Below, piece by piece: positions 1 to 8,294 of a DNA stretch of 64,000 bases (position 1 is the first letter of the stretch; the number at the start of each line of letters is the position of its first letter). The notes beneath the pieces were generated by a model. That model did no database searches and had not been told where the DNA came from. It saw only the letters and a list, made by a program, of their open reading frames with translations. Origin of the DNA: Bacteroidota bacterium (GTDB lineage: Bacteria > Bacteroidota > Ignavibacteria > Ignavibacteriales > Ignavibacteriaceae); assembly GCA_022708025.1 (NCBI GenBank), contig JAKIZM010000001.1, positions 92,776 to 156,775 of the forward strand. Reading direction: 5' to 3'. The translations under genes and the position numbers were made by a program.

Positions 1-545
1 CCAGGTGCAAAGTAGTTTGGTTTTATCCAGGTAGTATCATTTGGATCACAAGGATCAGAACTGCTTCCCATTGTCTCCAGCAGCTCATAAACGACCGTAG
101 GATCAGAAACTAATTTAACCTGTCTGTACCAAATATTTCTAAAAGTTATTTTAATACTTTTATATGTGCCTGCAGGGAGTTCTTTAGCAGGGAAGGAATA
201 ATCTTCAAATAGTTTCAGTGTAGTATTCGTAACATCTGTTAATCTGATCCATTCCAGATTGTCCGTTCCACCGGCTCTTACTTCTCCTTGTGATATCCAA
301 ACATCACCAATGGTCATTATCAAACTGGTATTAATTGTTACTGTTGTATCACCCACTAATGGAGGATTAGCTGATATTTTTGCATTAGAATTTAAATTTT
401 TAAGTAGTGATACCATTGGATTAATACATTTAAATTCGAGTACTCCCTTAGTGTCAGAAACGGGATCTGTTACAGTCTCTTTTGTACAACTAACAAAAAG
501 AACAGTTGAAAGAATAATTATAATTAATATTCTCATTATTTTCAT
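1..545 (-). CDS. Exported lipoprotein, DUF4382-like, 3' end cut off by the window edge
   Basis: Reading the minus strand from the ATG at 545 gives an open frame of 181 codons that runs off the window. A good ribosome site (AAGGTG) precedes the start. The first 20 residues are a hydrophobic signal ending in VSC, so Cys20 is the likely lipidated residue and the protein is probably anchored in a membrane facing the periplasm or surface. The middle part, with a GDVWISQGEVRA stretch, a tryptophan-containing strand and then LPAGTYKSIKITF, resembles the DUF4382 family of bacterial lipoproteins, for which no reaction is known. The opposite-strand frame over the same bases lacks any recognisable feature. 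Family assignment is tentative; the exported lipoprotein call is firmer. Confidence 0.7.
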   Translation of the reverse strand, partial: MKIMRILIIIILSTVLFVSCTKETVTDPVSDTKGVLEFKCINPMVSLLKNLNSNAKISANPPLVGDTTVTINTSLIMTIGDVWISQGEVRAGGTDNLEWIRLTDVTNTTLKLFEDYSFPAKELPAGTYKSIKITFRNIWYRQVKLVSDPTVVYELLETMGSSSDPCDPNDTTWIKPNYFAP

Positions 546-1362
546 TTTAACACCTTATTATTTTGATGGAAATATTTTTTATAATTTTTTGTCATTTGTT
601 AATTAAAATTTTTTGATTGTTGTAAGAACTGCTGTTCTTTATGTCAGTGGTCACATCTTTTATGCCAATCATTAAAAAGTAAGAACATCAAAAATTATTT
701 TCTGACGATAGTCAAGTAATAAAGGAAAAATACTTTTTAAAAAGAATAACTATTTATAAGAATAAAAGATTGCGTATAAGCAGATATGTTTGTTTGTTTA
801 ATAAAGAATAAGTGATATACAGGTTATATTTATTTCATAAAATAAGTTTCAATGTTTAATAACTGAGCTGTAAAAGAAGATTTTAGAATGTTTAATGTAA
901 GTTATTTTTTTAATACTATTACTTTAATTTCTTATTGTAATGACTTTTTAATTTAATGTGTATAAAATTCTAATTCATTTGATGCTTCGACAAGAAAAAT
1001 CCAATTTCAATTATTAAAAATAAATTTTCAATTCCTGTTTGAATAAAAAACTATTTCAATTTTTTTTTCTTAAATGAAATTCTTTGTAACGGTAAAAATG
1101 TTCTCTTTTTTTTCTGAATTCAGTAAAAAAGTAAAAATAAAATCGGCAATAATTAAGTATGATAGTGATTAATTTATTATTGTTTTATGATTAATTATTA
1201 ATCCAATCTTACAATACAGAACACATTTTCTTGCATTTCATTACATAAATGAGCAATTCTGACTTAAGTCAAGGAAAACATTTCTAATGAGGGATATTTT
1301 TTAATCATTCTATTTCATAATTGTTTATCAGAAACATTTTTATGTTTTTCCAATAAGAGGGA
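546..1362. other. Long AT-rich intergenic region with one FNR-like box
   Basis: About 800 bases between the divergent lipoprotein gene and the 4-TM membrane protein gene. It is strongly AT-rich, with no ORF that looks coding on either strand. The only clear signal is the 12-base palindrome at 1260-1271, listed separately. Promoters for both flanking genes must lie here. Confidence 0.6.
1260..1271. promoter_or_regulatory. FNR/CRP-like operator, copy 1 (TGACTTAAGTCA)
   Basis: Perfect 12-base palindrome, extended on one side to TGACTTAAGTCAA, in the TTGAC-N4-GTCAA layout typical of FNR/DNR-type regulators. Thirty-five bases after its first base lies TATTTTTT (1295-1302), close to the Bacteroidota -10 form TAnnTTTG. 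The copy at 12077 has TATCTTTT at exactly the same offset. That spacing puts the box about 41 bases before a predicted start, the position of a class II activator site. Likely controls the membrane protein at 1363 and the AhpD-like gene after it. Confidence 0.7.
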
Positions 1363-1860
1363 ATGTTAAAAGATATGTCCGAAGCATACACTATAATTCG
1401 AGCAATTCACTTGCTGGCTGCTGCGCTCTGGTTTGGGTTAGTAATGGTTATCAATTTTGTTATCCAGCCGGTTTTAATCAGCCTTAAAGGTGAATTAAGA
1501 GGGCAGATTGTAAAATCAGTATTTCCAAGAATATTTAAACTTGCTTCAATATTTTCTGCTACAGTTGTTATTACAGGTTTATATATGGTTTATTATTTGA
1601 CAAATGGCAACTTAGAAGCACTACTGCACGGCAGATGGGGGATATCAATTTTAATTGGCAGTTCACTTGGGATTTTATTAACACTTTTTCATTTTTTTCT
1701 GGAAGAAAAATTGTCAAAAAAGATTATGCTTGGTAAACAAGGTGACAATCAGAAATTAGAAGAAGTACATTTAAAGATGAAAATTGTTCCGAGGGTCGGA
1801 TTAACTATTCTGACAATAATCTTTCTTTTAATGATTAATGCTGCTCACGGAATTATTTAA
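1363..1860 (+). CDS. Four-helix membrane protein, CopD-like
   Basis: Small integral membrane protein of up to 165 residues with four hydrophobic segments (roughly residues 10-35, 55-80, 95-112 and 145-163). The first begins with the conserved-looking IHLLAAALWFG, as in CopD/DUF2269-type four-helix proteins where a histidine in helix 1 may bind haem or metal. No reaction can be assigned. The start is uncertain: the ATG at 1363 sits one base after a GAGGG element, while the ATG at 1375 (MSEAYTII) is 13 bases from it; neither spacing is ideal. It lies downstream of the FNR-like box at 1260 and 39 bases before the AhpD-like gene, so the two probably share a transcript induced by low oxygen or nitrogen oxides. 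Confidence 0.75.
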   Translation: MLKDMSEAYTIIRAIHLLAAALWFGLVMVINFVIQPVLISLKGELRGQIVKSVFPRIFKLASIFSATVVITGLYMVYYLTNGNLEALLHGRWGISILIGSSLGILLTLFHFFLEEKLSKKIMLGKQGDNQKLEEVHLKMKIVPRVGLTILTIIFLLMINAAHGII

Positions 1861-1899
1861 TGTTTAATGAATAAAAAATAATTTTATAAAGGTAAAATC

Positions 1900-2244
1900 A
1901 TGGATGATAAAAATTTATATCCGTTAGCAACACAAGAACTGGCTAACAAAAAAGCTGCTTATGCAACTAAGAATCTTGAAGCCTGGCGAAACTTCAGTAA
2001 AACAGTTTTTGAAGAAGGTGCTCTTTCAGAAAAAACCAAACAGCTTATTGCAGTTGCAGTTGCACACGTAACGCAATGTCCGTATTGTATCCGGTCACAC
2101 AGCAGACAAGCAATAAGAAAGGGTGCAACAAAAGAAGAAATTATGGAAGCAATTTGGGTAGCCGCTGAAATGCGATCAGGAGCTGCTTATGCACATGCTA
2201 ATATTGCAATGGATGAGATGGAAAAAATTCCGGACGCAAAATAA
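1900..2244 (+). CDS. Carboxymuconolactone decarboxylase / AhpD-family protein
   Basis: Protein of 114 residues, a typical length for single-domain CMD/AhpD proteins, cytoplasmic. It carries the family's redox motif: Cys60 and Cys63 in CPYC followed by His67 (CPYCIRSH). In AhpD this pair reduces peroxides or regenerates a peroxiredoxin. Many single-domain relatives have unknown electron donors and substrates. It follows the four-helix membrane protein by 39 bases with its own AAAGG site, and that pair is downstream of an FNR-like box. A role in peroxide or nitrosative stress during anaerobic respiration is an inference; the family call is strong. Confidence 0.88.
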   Translation: MDDKNLYPLATQELANKKAAYATKNLEAWRNFSKTVFEEGALSEKTKQLIAVAVAHVTQCPYCIRSHSRQAIRKGATKEEIMEAIWVAAEMRSGAAYAHANIAMDEMEKIPDAK

Positions 2245-2483
2245 TTTTTTGAATTTTGATTCTGTAAAATTCATCTGCGTTGATTTTCAAAATGAATATT
2301 GACAGAATTATTAAAGTAAATTAAAAAAAATCTTTTAGTTGTTGTGCCTTTGCACTCGACAATTTCTTGTGAGCATTACTATCCCGATAGAAAAAATGTA
2401 AAAATTAAGTCCAATAAATTTGATCAAAAAATTGGCGGGTATTTTTGTTGAAATCCGGAATCGAAAAAATCTGGTATGCTGAT

Positions 2484-3191
2484 ATGAGTTATTACGAAGT
2501 TAAGATTATTGATATTAAAAATATTGCATTAAATACTTATTGCATTCGAGTAGAAAAACCTGAAGGATATTCTTTTATTCCCGGGCAATTTACAAATCTA
2601 TTGTTCGATGAAACTAATCCGATTAATAAAAAAGCCTTATTCTGTTTTACAGGTCTGACTAATGCTGATTATCTGGAGTTCATAGTCAAATATAATAACA
2701 ATGGCAACTTACTTGTAAATCGAATTGTTAATTCAGCAGTTGATGACAAAATAAAAATCGGAAAACCACAGGGCACTTTCAGATATAAAGGAAAAGGAAT
2801 TTTTATTGTGGCAGGAACTGGCATTACTCCGGTTCTTTCCATATTCAGAAACTTATGGCTTGAAAATAATCTTGCCGGCAACAAATTAATTTATTCAAGT
2901 AAAACGATGGATGATGTAATTCAGCATAACGAATTATCTGAAATGTTAAATACGGATTACATAAATCTTTTTACTAAGCAGCGATATAAAGGTTTTTATT
3001 TCGGAAGGATTGATGATAACTTTTTAAGAATGCATATAACTGATATTGCTCAGTACTTTTATATTAATGGCTCATCGCACTTTGTGCAGAGTATATGTTC
3101 AATATTAAAAGGACTTAATGTGCACGATGAATCTGTAATCATTGAAGAAGAAATATTTAAACAAAATCAATTAACAAAAATCTTACAATAG
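2484..3191 (+). CDS. Ferredoxin-NADP reductase-like flavoprotein
   Basis: About 235 residues from the ATG at 2484. A TTG at 2445 would add 13 residues, but they do not resemble the family and the beta-strand YYEVKIIDIKN follows the ATG directly. The N-terminal FAD barrel includes PGQF, and the nucleotide-binding half begins with the family motif GTGITP around residue 120. The C-terminal end carries an acidic IIEEEIF stretch. The usual RxYS flavin motif is replaced by ALFCFTG, so flavin binding may differ. It probably moves electrons between NAD(P)H and a small redox protein. The methyltransferase gene starts 20 bases downstream, so the two form an operon. The exact partner is unknown. Confidence 0.75.
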   Translation: MSYYEVKIIDIKNIALNTYCIRVEKPEGYSFIPGQFTNLLFDETNPINKKALFCFTGLTNADYLEFIVKYNNNGNLLVNRIVNSAVDDKIKIGKPQGTFRYKGKGIFIVAGTGITPVLSIFRNLWLENNLAGNKLIYSSKTMDDVIQHNELSEMLNTDYINLFTKQRYKGFYFGRIDDNFLRMHITDIAQYFYINGSSHFVQSICSILKGLNVHDESVIIEEEIFKQNQLTKILQ

Positions 3192-3211
3192 AAATAACAG
3201 ATAAATAAATT

Positions 3212-3997
3212 ATGAGTAATAGAACATTAGACTTTGATCAGGGGCATTGGATTTTGGCTAAGATGGGGAAAAGAGTACTGCGTCCAGGCGGTAAAGAACT
3301 AACTATGAAATTAATTGAAAACATGAATATTCAATCAACAGATGAGATTGTTGAATTTGCTCCCGGCTTAGGATATACTGCATCAGTTGCATTACAGCGT
3401 AATCCAAAATCTTATACTGGTGTGGAACTAAATGAAGAAGCAGCTTCAATTTTAAGTAAGGCAATAATTGGCAAAAATGGTTACGATAGAAGAATAGTTA
3501 TTGCAAATGCAGCAAACTCTACACTGAGTGGAAATTCTTATGATAAAGTTTATGGTGAAGCAATGCTTACAATTCAGGCTGATCACAGAAAATCTGAAAT
3601 AATAAAAGAAGCTTACCGTATTCTTAAACCAGGTGCTTTGTACGGCATACACGAGCTTGGCTTAACTCCGGATAATCTTAATGAAGATACAAAAGCAATT
3701 ATCCAGCGTGAACTTGCTCAGACAATAAAAGTAAATGCACGACCTTTAACAATCAGTGAGTGGACCAAACTTCTGGAAAACGAAGGATTCAAAGTTGTAA
3801 AGATAGAAACTAATTCAATGAGTTTACTTGAACTTAAACGTATGATTGATGACGAGGGATTGCTAAGGACTCTGAAAATTACATTTAATATTCTTATACA
3901 TTCCAAAGAGAGAAAAAGAATATTAGCAATGCGCGAAACATTCAGAAAATATAAAGATAGTATGAATGCTGTTGTGATAATTGCTCAGAAAAATTAA
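3212..3997 (+). CDS. SAM-dependent methyltransferase, class I
   Basis: Protein of 261 residues with a Rossmann methyltransferase core. Motif I is VEFAPGLGYTA (about residues 44-54), the acidic residue after strand 2 is in TGVELNEEA, and a motif IV-like region is VYGEAMLTI. A helical cap (residues 165-230) lies between the core and a last strand ending AVVIIAQ. The family is common in bacteria and methylates small molecules, but the substrate cannot be read from the sequence. The gene follows the flavoprotein at 2484 by 20 bases and is presumably co-transcribed with it. Confidence 0.85.
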   Translation: MSNRTLDFDQGHWILAKMGKRVLRPGGKELTMKLIENMNIQSTDEIVEFAPGLGYTASVALQRNPKSYTGVELNEEAASILSKAIIGKNGYDRRIVIANAANSTLSGNSYDKVYGEAMLTIQADHRKSEIIKEAYRILKPGALYGIHELGLTPDNLNEDTKAIIQRELAQTIKVNARPLTISEWTKLLENEGFKVVKIETNSMSLLELKRMIDDEGLLRTLKITFNILIHSKERKRILAMRETFRKYKDSMNAVVIIAQKN

Positions 3998-4070
3998 ACC
4001 AGATTGTATCAGCTTCAACTAATTGAAAAAAGATTTTTACTGATATTATCAGAGAGGGTAGAATAAAAAT

Positions 4071-4102
4071 TAAGGGATTATTTTTTTGTTAAATAATCCC
4101 TT
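4071..4102 (-). terminator. Rho-independent terminator of the nitroreductase gene
   Basis: Perfect 12-bp inverted repeat AAGGGATTATTT / AAATAATCCCTT with an 8-base loop. Read on the minus strand it is followed by AATTTTTATT. It lies 53 bases after the nitroreductase stop and may also slow transcription from the converging methyltransferase gene. Confidence 0.75.
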
Positions 4103-4154
4103 TGCAATAATGAAAGGGGAGAAATGAATATAAGTTAAATCTGCTTACTTTAAT

Positions 4155-4727
4155 CTATGGTAATCTGTGTAATTTATCTTTTGCACTAATCCGTGGCTGA
4201 ACAGGCGGTATAGCTTTAACTTCAGGAAAACCCATCGCCAATAATCCGGCAATTTTTCCATTCTCAGGAATTTTAAGTAATTCCTCCACTTTCCGATTCA
4301 TACCAAAGGAAAGCCACACACCGGCAATTTGTTTTTCCCATGCAGCAAGAAAAATATTTTGAATCGCTGCTGCAGTTGCCAATGGAAAATCATATTGTTC
4401 AAGATTTGTTTTAGGCGGTGCATAAGTAACTGCTAATAAAACCGGAGCATCGCCAAAATTTTGAGCAAAGTTCCTCATTGATTGTTTTCTTTCTTCAGGT
4501 AAATCAGGATTCTTTAAAGGTCCATCTTCCATATAGTTTAAATACATTTCGGCTAATTTTTTTCGGGTTTGAGGACCTATTAAAAAAAATTCCCATGGCT
4601 GATTATTTCCGTGAGAAGGTGCCCAGGTACCTGCATCTAAAATATCTAAAATTGTTTCTTCTGTTACTGATTGTTGTGAAAATCTTCTGACAGTTCTCCT
4701 GTTTAATATGGCGTCTTTTAGTTCCAT
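4155..4727 (-). CDS. Nitroreductase-family flavoprotein
   Basis: Protein of 190 residues, the usual size of a single-domain FMN-dependent nitroreductase. The N terminus has the family pattern NRRTVRRF (FMN phosphate binding) and then APSHGNNQPWEFF. The C-terminal part has a GLLAMGFPE strand, as in other members. These enzymes act as homodimers with NAD(P)H on nitroaromatics, quinones or flavins; the physiological substrate here is unknown. It is a single gene with its own terminator, converging with the methyltransferase. I see no link to nitrate respiration beyond proximity. Confidence 0.9.
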   Translation of the reverse strand: MELKDAILNRRTVRRFSQQSVTEETILDILDAGTWAPSHGNNQPWEFFLIGPQTRKKLAEMYLNYMEDGPLKNPDLPEERKQSMRNFAQNFGDAPVLLAVTYAPPKTNLEQYDFPLATAAAIQNIFLAAWEKQIAGVWLSFGMNRKVEELLKIPENGKIAGLLAMGFPEVKAIPPVQPRISAKDKLHRLP

Positions 4728-4963
4728 GATTCAAATATTTTTTTGTGAATGAATAATTGTTGTTTCAAATATAATTCAAAGGTTGTTAAGTCTGGTCATT
4801 GATTAGCGATTCATTTTCATAATTGTTTCTGAATGTTAGATGTAATATTCACTTAATGAATATCTATTTTTACTAAATGTTACAATAGCAACAACAAGTT
4901 CGAAATAAAATAATATTTTTCAAATCTTATTATAATCTATCACAATAAAATTTTATTCTCAGA

Positions 4964-6592
4964 CTACAATTCACCTTGACCATCGCGTTCTTGTTTCAGT
5001 CTGTATTTTTCTAATTTTTCTTTTTGAATTGTTTTCAGCCACGATTCAGGATAACCAATTTCCTGCGGTCGTCCTTTTTCATTCTGTATATAACCATCGT
5101 TATACTTTGTTATAAGAAAATCTCCAAGGTCCCACCATTTTTGAATTCCCGTTTCAGCACTTTCAACACAATAATTGGTAAGATATTTTTCAACTTCAGC
5201 AGGATTTTCTTTTAATAGTTTTCTTGCTTCAGTTTCAACTTCTTTTTGTTTGCTGAATAAATCATCTTCTATTTCTGTCTGAACTTTTTGAATATCCTGA
5301 ATCATATAACTCCATCTCAGGTTAGCATAATTAGCAACAAAGTTAAAAGCCCACCACGCTGACTCATGCGTAAACTTATTCAACTTTCCAACCGTATAAG
5401 ATTTTGGTAGAGATGAAATAGAAGTATAAAACGGTGCAAAGAAATTTGTATAAGGATTATCCAATCCATACCAGTAAATTCCGCCAATTTCATCGGGTAA
5501 ATCTGCACGTGGTTCAGCAACAAAAACGAAAGCTGCTTGTTGAGTAGCAATTGGTCTTTCCCATGCATATCTCTTTCCATCTACTTCCCATTTTATCGGA
5601 CGCCATTTATCAGGTGCACCGAACGGACCGGCAGCTAAATCTTTTGTCATATCAAATTCAGTTCCTTCATAATGGTCTCTGTGTAATGCAATTACATCGC
5701 GAACATCGAGTTTGCGATCTGCTTTAATATAAAGAGGATAAGGTAACGCATCTTCTTCATAAGAGCTGTAAGCTGGACTAAGATTTAAAGATGGTGAAAC
5801 TCTTCTGAAAATACTCCATACTCTTCTTGCTGAATAACGCACTTGTTCTTCTGTCGGTGGATTGTAAGCATCGGAATAACTAAACGGTTTTCCTTTTGAA
5901 GGATCGTAATAACCTTTTTCAATTGCAAATGAAATTACATTTTTTGAATAGATGCAGTTTTCAGGATCGTTAAGAGGAAATTCGTGTATGCGTGACATAT
6001 TTGCATGCGCAGATACATATCCATCAGGAATTCTTATCGCAACCCAGATTGCTCCTTTTCCACCTTCACCTGGTCCTATCATTTCCATTATCCAGGCTTC
6101 TTCCTTATCAGCAATTGAAAATGATTCACCGGTACTTGCATAACCATATTCATCAACAAGTGAAGTCATAACATCTATTGCTTCCCGTGCAGTTTTTGAG
6201 CGCTGAAGAGCAATCAACATTAAAGTGTAATAATCAAAATATCCTTTTGTGTTTTCAAGTTCCGGTCTTCCATCCCATGTTGATTCACCAATTGCTACCT
6301 GATGTTCATTCATCAAACCAACAACTCTGTAAGTATGTTCAACTTGGGTTATGTAATATTTTTGACCATACCAGTTTGATAGTTCAAGCATTTCACCCGG
6401 TTTATAATCAGCAGCAGGGAATAATCTGAGAATCGGATGAAACTCTCCATCGCACGAATAAGTAATAATCGGTGAGCCTGTTTTTGATGCTCCTTTACTT
6501 ACAAGAATAGAAGTGCAGGCAAAATTTATTGAAGGAAGAGATAAAGAAATTATTATGATAGCAAAAAGCAGTTTGATGAAAGCAGTTTTCAT
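4964..6592 (-). CDS. Exported C69-family peptidase (dipeptidase-like Ntn hydrolase)
   Basis: Protein of 542 residues. A signal peptide (residues 1-25) is followed directly by Cys26 in FACTSILVSKGAS. In the U34/C69 dipeptidase family a cysteine exposed at the new N terminus is the nucleophile, so signal cleavage and activation could coincide. Further family marks are TYSCDGEFHP, IGESTWDGR and the SFSIADKEEAWIMEM strand pair. The C terminus has a charged helical tail (about residues 440-540). It probably hydrolyses dipeptides or other amide bonds in the periplasm. It is transcribed alone or with the downstream nitroreductase (236-base gap). Substrate specificity is unknown. Confidence 0.85.
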   Translation of the reverse strand: MKTAFIKLLFAIIIISLSLPSINFACTSILVSKGASKTGSPIITYSCDGEFHPILRLFPAADYKPGEMLELSNWYGQKYYITQVEHTYRVVGLMNEHQVAIGESTWDGRPELENTKGYFDYYTLMLIALQRSKTAREAIDVMTSLVDEYGYASTGESFSIADKEEAWIMEMIGPGEGGKGAIWVAIRIPDGYVSAHANMSRIHEFPLNDPENCIYSKNVISFAIEKGYYDPSKGKPFSYSDAYNPPTEEQVRYSARRVWSIFRRVSPSLNLSPAYSSYEEDALPYPLYIKADRKLDVRDVIALHRDHYEGTEFDMTKDLAAGPFGAPDKWRPIKWEVDGKRYAWERPIATQQAAFVFVAEPRADLPDEIGGIYWYGLDNPYTNFFAPFYTSISSLPKSYTVGKLNKFTHESAWWAFNFVANYANLRWSYMIQDIQKVQTEIEDDLFSKQKEVETEARKLLKENPAEVEKYLTNYCVESAETGIQKWWDLGDFLITKYNDGYIQNEKGRPQEIGYPESWLKTIQKEKLEKYRLKQERDGQGEL

Positions 6593-6732
6593 TTTACAAA
6601 GTCTTTCAATAATTGTGAGATTGTTTTTACAAAACTAAAAAATATCTGATAAAATATAAGAGTCAGAGTAAAAATATAAAGGATTCAATTCAGCGCACGA
6701 TTTCTGAATTCAACTAAAAATAATAAAACAAA

Positions 6733-6760
6733 AAGGGATATCTTAAATGGGATATCCCTT
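6733..6760 (-). terminator. Rho-independent terminator of the 299-residue exported protein gene
   Basis: Ten-base perfect inverted repeat AAGGGATATC / GATATCCCTT with an 8-base loop. On the minus strand it is followed by TTTTGTTTTATTATT. It lies 76 bases after the stop codon at 6836. Confidence 0.8.
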
Positions 6761-6835
6761 GTAAAAATATAAATATATTTGAATCGTTTTAGGTTGATGA
6801 TTTCATAAATTCATCAAATTAAATATTAAACATCT

Positions 6836-7735
6836 TTATTTAACAGCATTACAATTAAATTGCTCATTCATTAATCCGATTCCAAATACTTCAGTTGAAC
6901 CATATTTATTATTTCCACGATAAGGTCTTTCAAAAGAAATATCTGTCAATCTGCAATTACCATCGTTCTTTTTCAGAACAACATTTGTATTTATCTCTTT
7001 ACGAAGAATATTTCCCAGTGCATCACGGATTATTCGCCAGTCTTCTTCGATAATTACTACTTTTATCGGAGACTCATTTTGCCAGCCTAGTTTTTTTATT
7101 GCAGCAATCATTTCATTTTCCAGTGCGGAATCTTTTTTCTTTGCATCAGGTAATTTGTCCAGCTTTTTTGTTACCATCTCACCGGTTTTGTTTAAAGTAA
7201 AAGAACCTTCAGCAACTTTTAAAAGACAGGATTTCATTTCACCGCCATAAAATTCAAATTTACATTGATGTTCGCCGTTTGGTAATCCTTTGACTAAATC
7301 AGCCCATTTTTCGGGAATGCCTCTGTTTATATTATCAGCTTTGTCTCCAGCTGAAAGATGAAGATTTATCTGTGCAGTTGTCCAGGCTTCTCCGCCATAA
7401 AAATAAGCTTCATTTATATATCCCTTGTCTTCACCGTTGATGTAAACTTTTAGTTTAAAGTTAGCATAAGGATTTCTACAATCTGCTCCCTGATCTTCAG
7501 CAAAACGGGGCAGACTTTTTTCTAAAAATATCCTTCCATAAAGAGGATCAGATACATCAAACACAGTATCATATTTGGTTTGGTCCTGTTTATTTAATTG
7601 AATTCTTTCTTTTGCCCAAAGAATTTTTCCGATGTTCTTTTTGTGAGTTTCACCGGTCATTCCCTGATCTTGTGAAAATGTAAGTGAGGTTAGCAAGAAA
7701 CAGAAAATTGGTACAAACAATAATAATTTTTTCAT
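6836..7735 (-). CDS. Exported protein of unknown function
   Basis: Protein of 299 residues with a clear Sec signal peptide (residues 1-21, ending TFSQ). The mature part contains a beta-rich segment with four cysteines (in GADCRNPYAN, HQCKFEF, SCLLKV and GNCRLTD), FYGGEAWTTAQ and FYGGEMKSC repeats of one motif, and a lysine-rich link around residues 190-205. I do not recognise a family. It is monocistronic, with its own terminator, and its neighbours give no functional clue. Confidence 0.75.
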   Translation of the reverse strand: MKKLLLFVPIFCFLLTSLTFSQDQGMTGETHKKNIGKILWAKERIQLNKQDQTKYDTVFDVSDPLYGRIFLEKSLPRFAEDQGADCRNPYANFKLKVYINGEDKGYINEAYFYGGEAWTTAQINLHLSAGDKADNINRGIPEKWADLVKGLPNGEHQCKFEFYGGEMKSCLLKVAEGSFTLNKTGEMVTKKLDKLPDAKKKDSALENEMIAAIKKLGWQNESPIKVVIIEEDWRIIRDALGNILRKEINTNVVLKKNDGNCRLTDISFERPYRGNNKYGSTEVFGIGLMNEQFNCNAVK

Positions 7736-8294
7736 AGCCTCTCCTGATTTTTTGTGTATGAATGTTAAAAAAATGATTATTAATCTGTTCGATTATGTTT
7801 TGTTTAGATAGGCACCTTTTTAAAAATGAAATTGAATTTGTTAATACAAAGGTAGCATTAATATCTGATATAAATACTTTTTATGGGATGATTATCTCAC
7901 AAGGATATTCTTTTTAACAGTTTTCTGTTTTAATAGAATTGCTGCACAGCAATTTTTGAGAAAGCAAAAATGATATTTATTACAAAACAGCAGCAAAAGT
8001 CAGATTTAATTTAAGATTGCGTTAATTAGTTTTTTTTATGTACTAAATATTAAATCGAATTAATAGCTTTATTGCAAATCTATACTCAGCATGGTTTAAA
8101 AAAAGATTTATTTAATGATTATAATTTTTATGATATTTGTAATAGTAATTTTAAACAATTTTTCTTTCGTGTAATGTATTGTAGTAATTTAAATCATCCA
8201 TCAAAAATTAGACTAAATGAACAGATACATTTGAAAAGCAATTGTTTTTTAGATCTAATCATCAGTGCTATCATCAAATTATAAGGGAGTAATT
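7736..8294. other. AT-rich divergent intergenic region
   Basis: Spacer between the exported protein gene (minus) and fhs (plus). It holds an ATATCTGATATA stretch at 7861-7872 and a short hairpin followed by T residues near 7937-7957 that has no gene upstream of it on either strand. Open frames in it are low-complexity and not credible genes. The fhs ribosome site AAGGGAG is at 8283-8289. Confidence 0.5.

Noticed and set aside
259..606. Plus-strand open frame over the first lipoprotein gene
   Set aside because: The minus strand has a ribosome site, lipoprotein signal and family-like sequence; the plus frame has none of these.
7937..7957. Hairpin with T-run, terminator-like
   Set aside because: No gene ends upstream of it in the matching direction.
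8072..8284. Open frame of 70 codons before fhs
   Set aside because: Low-complexity AT-rich residues, no ribosome site, lies in the fhs leader.
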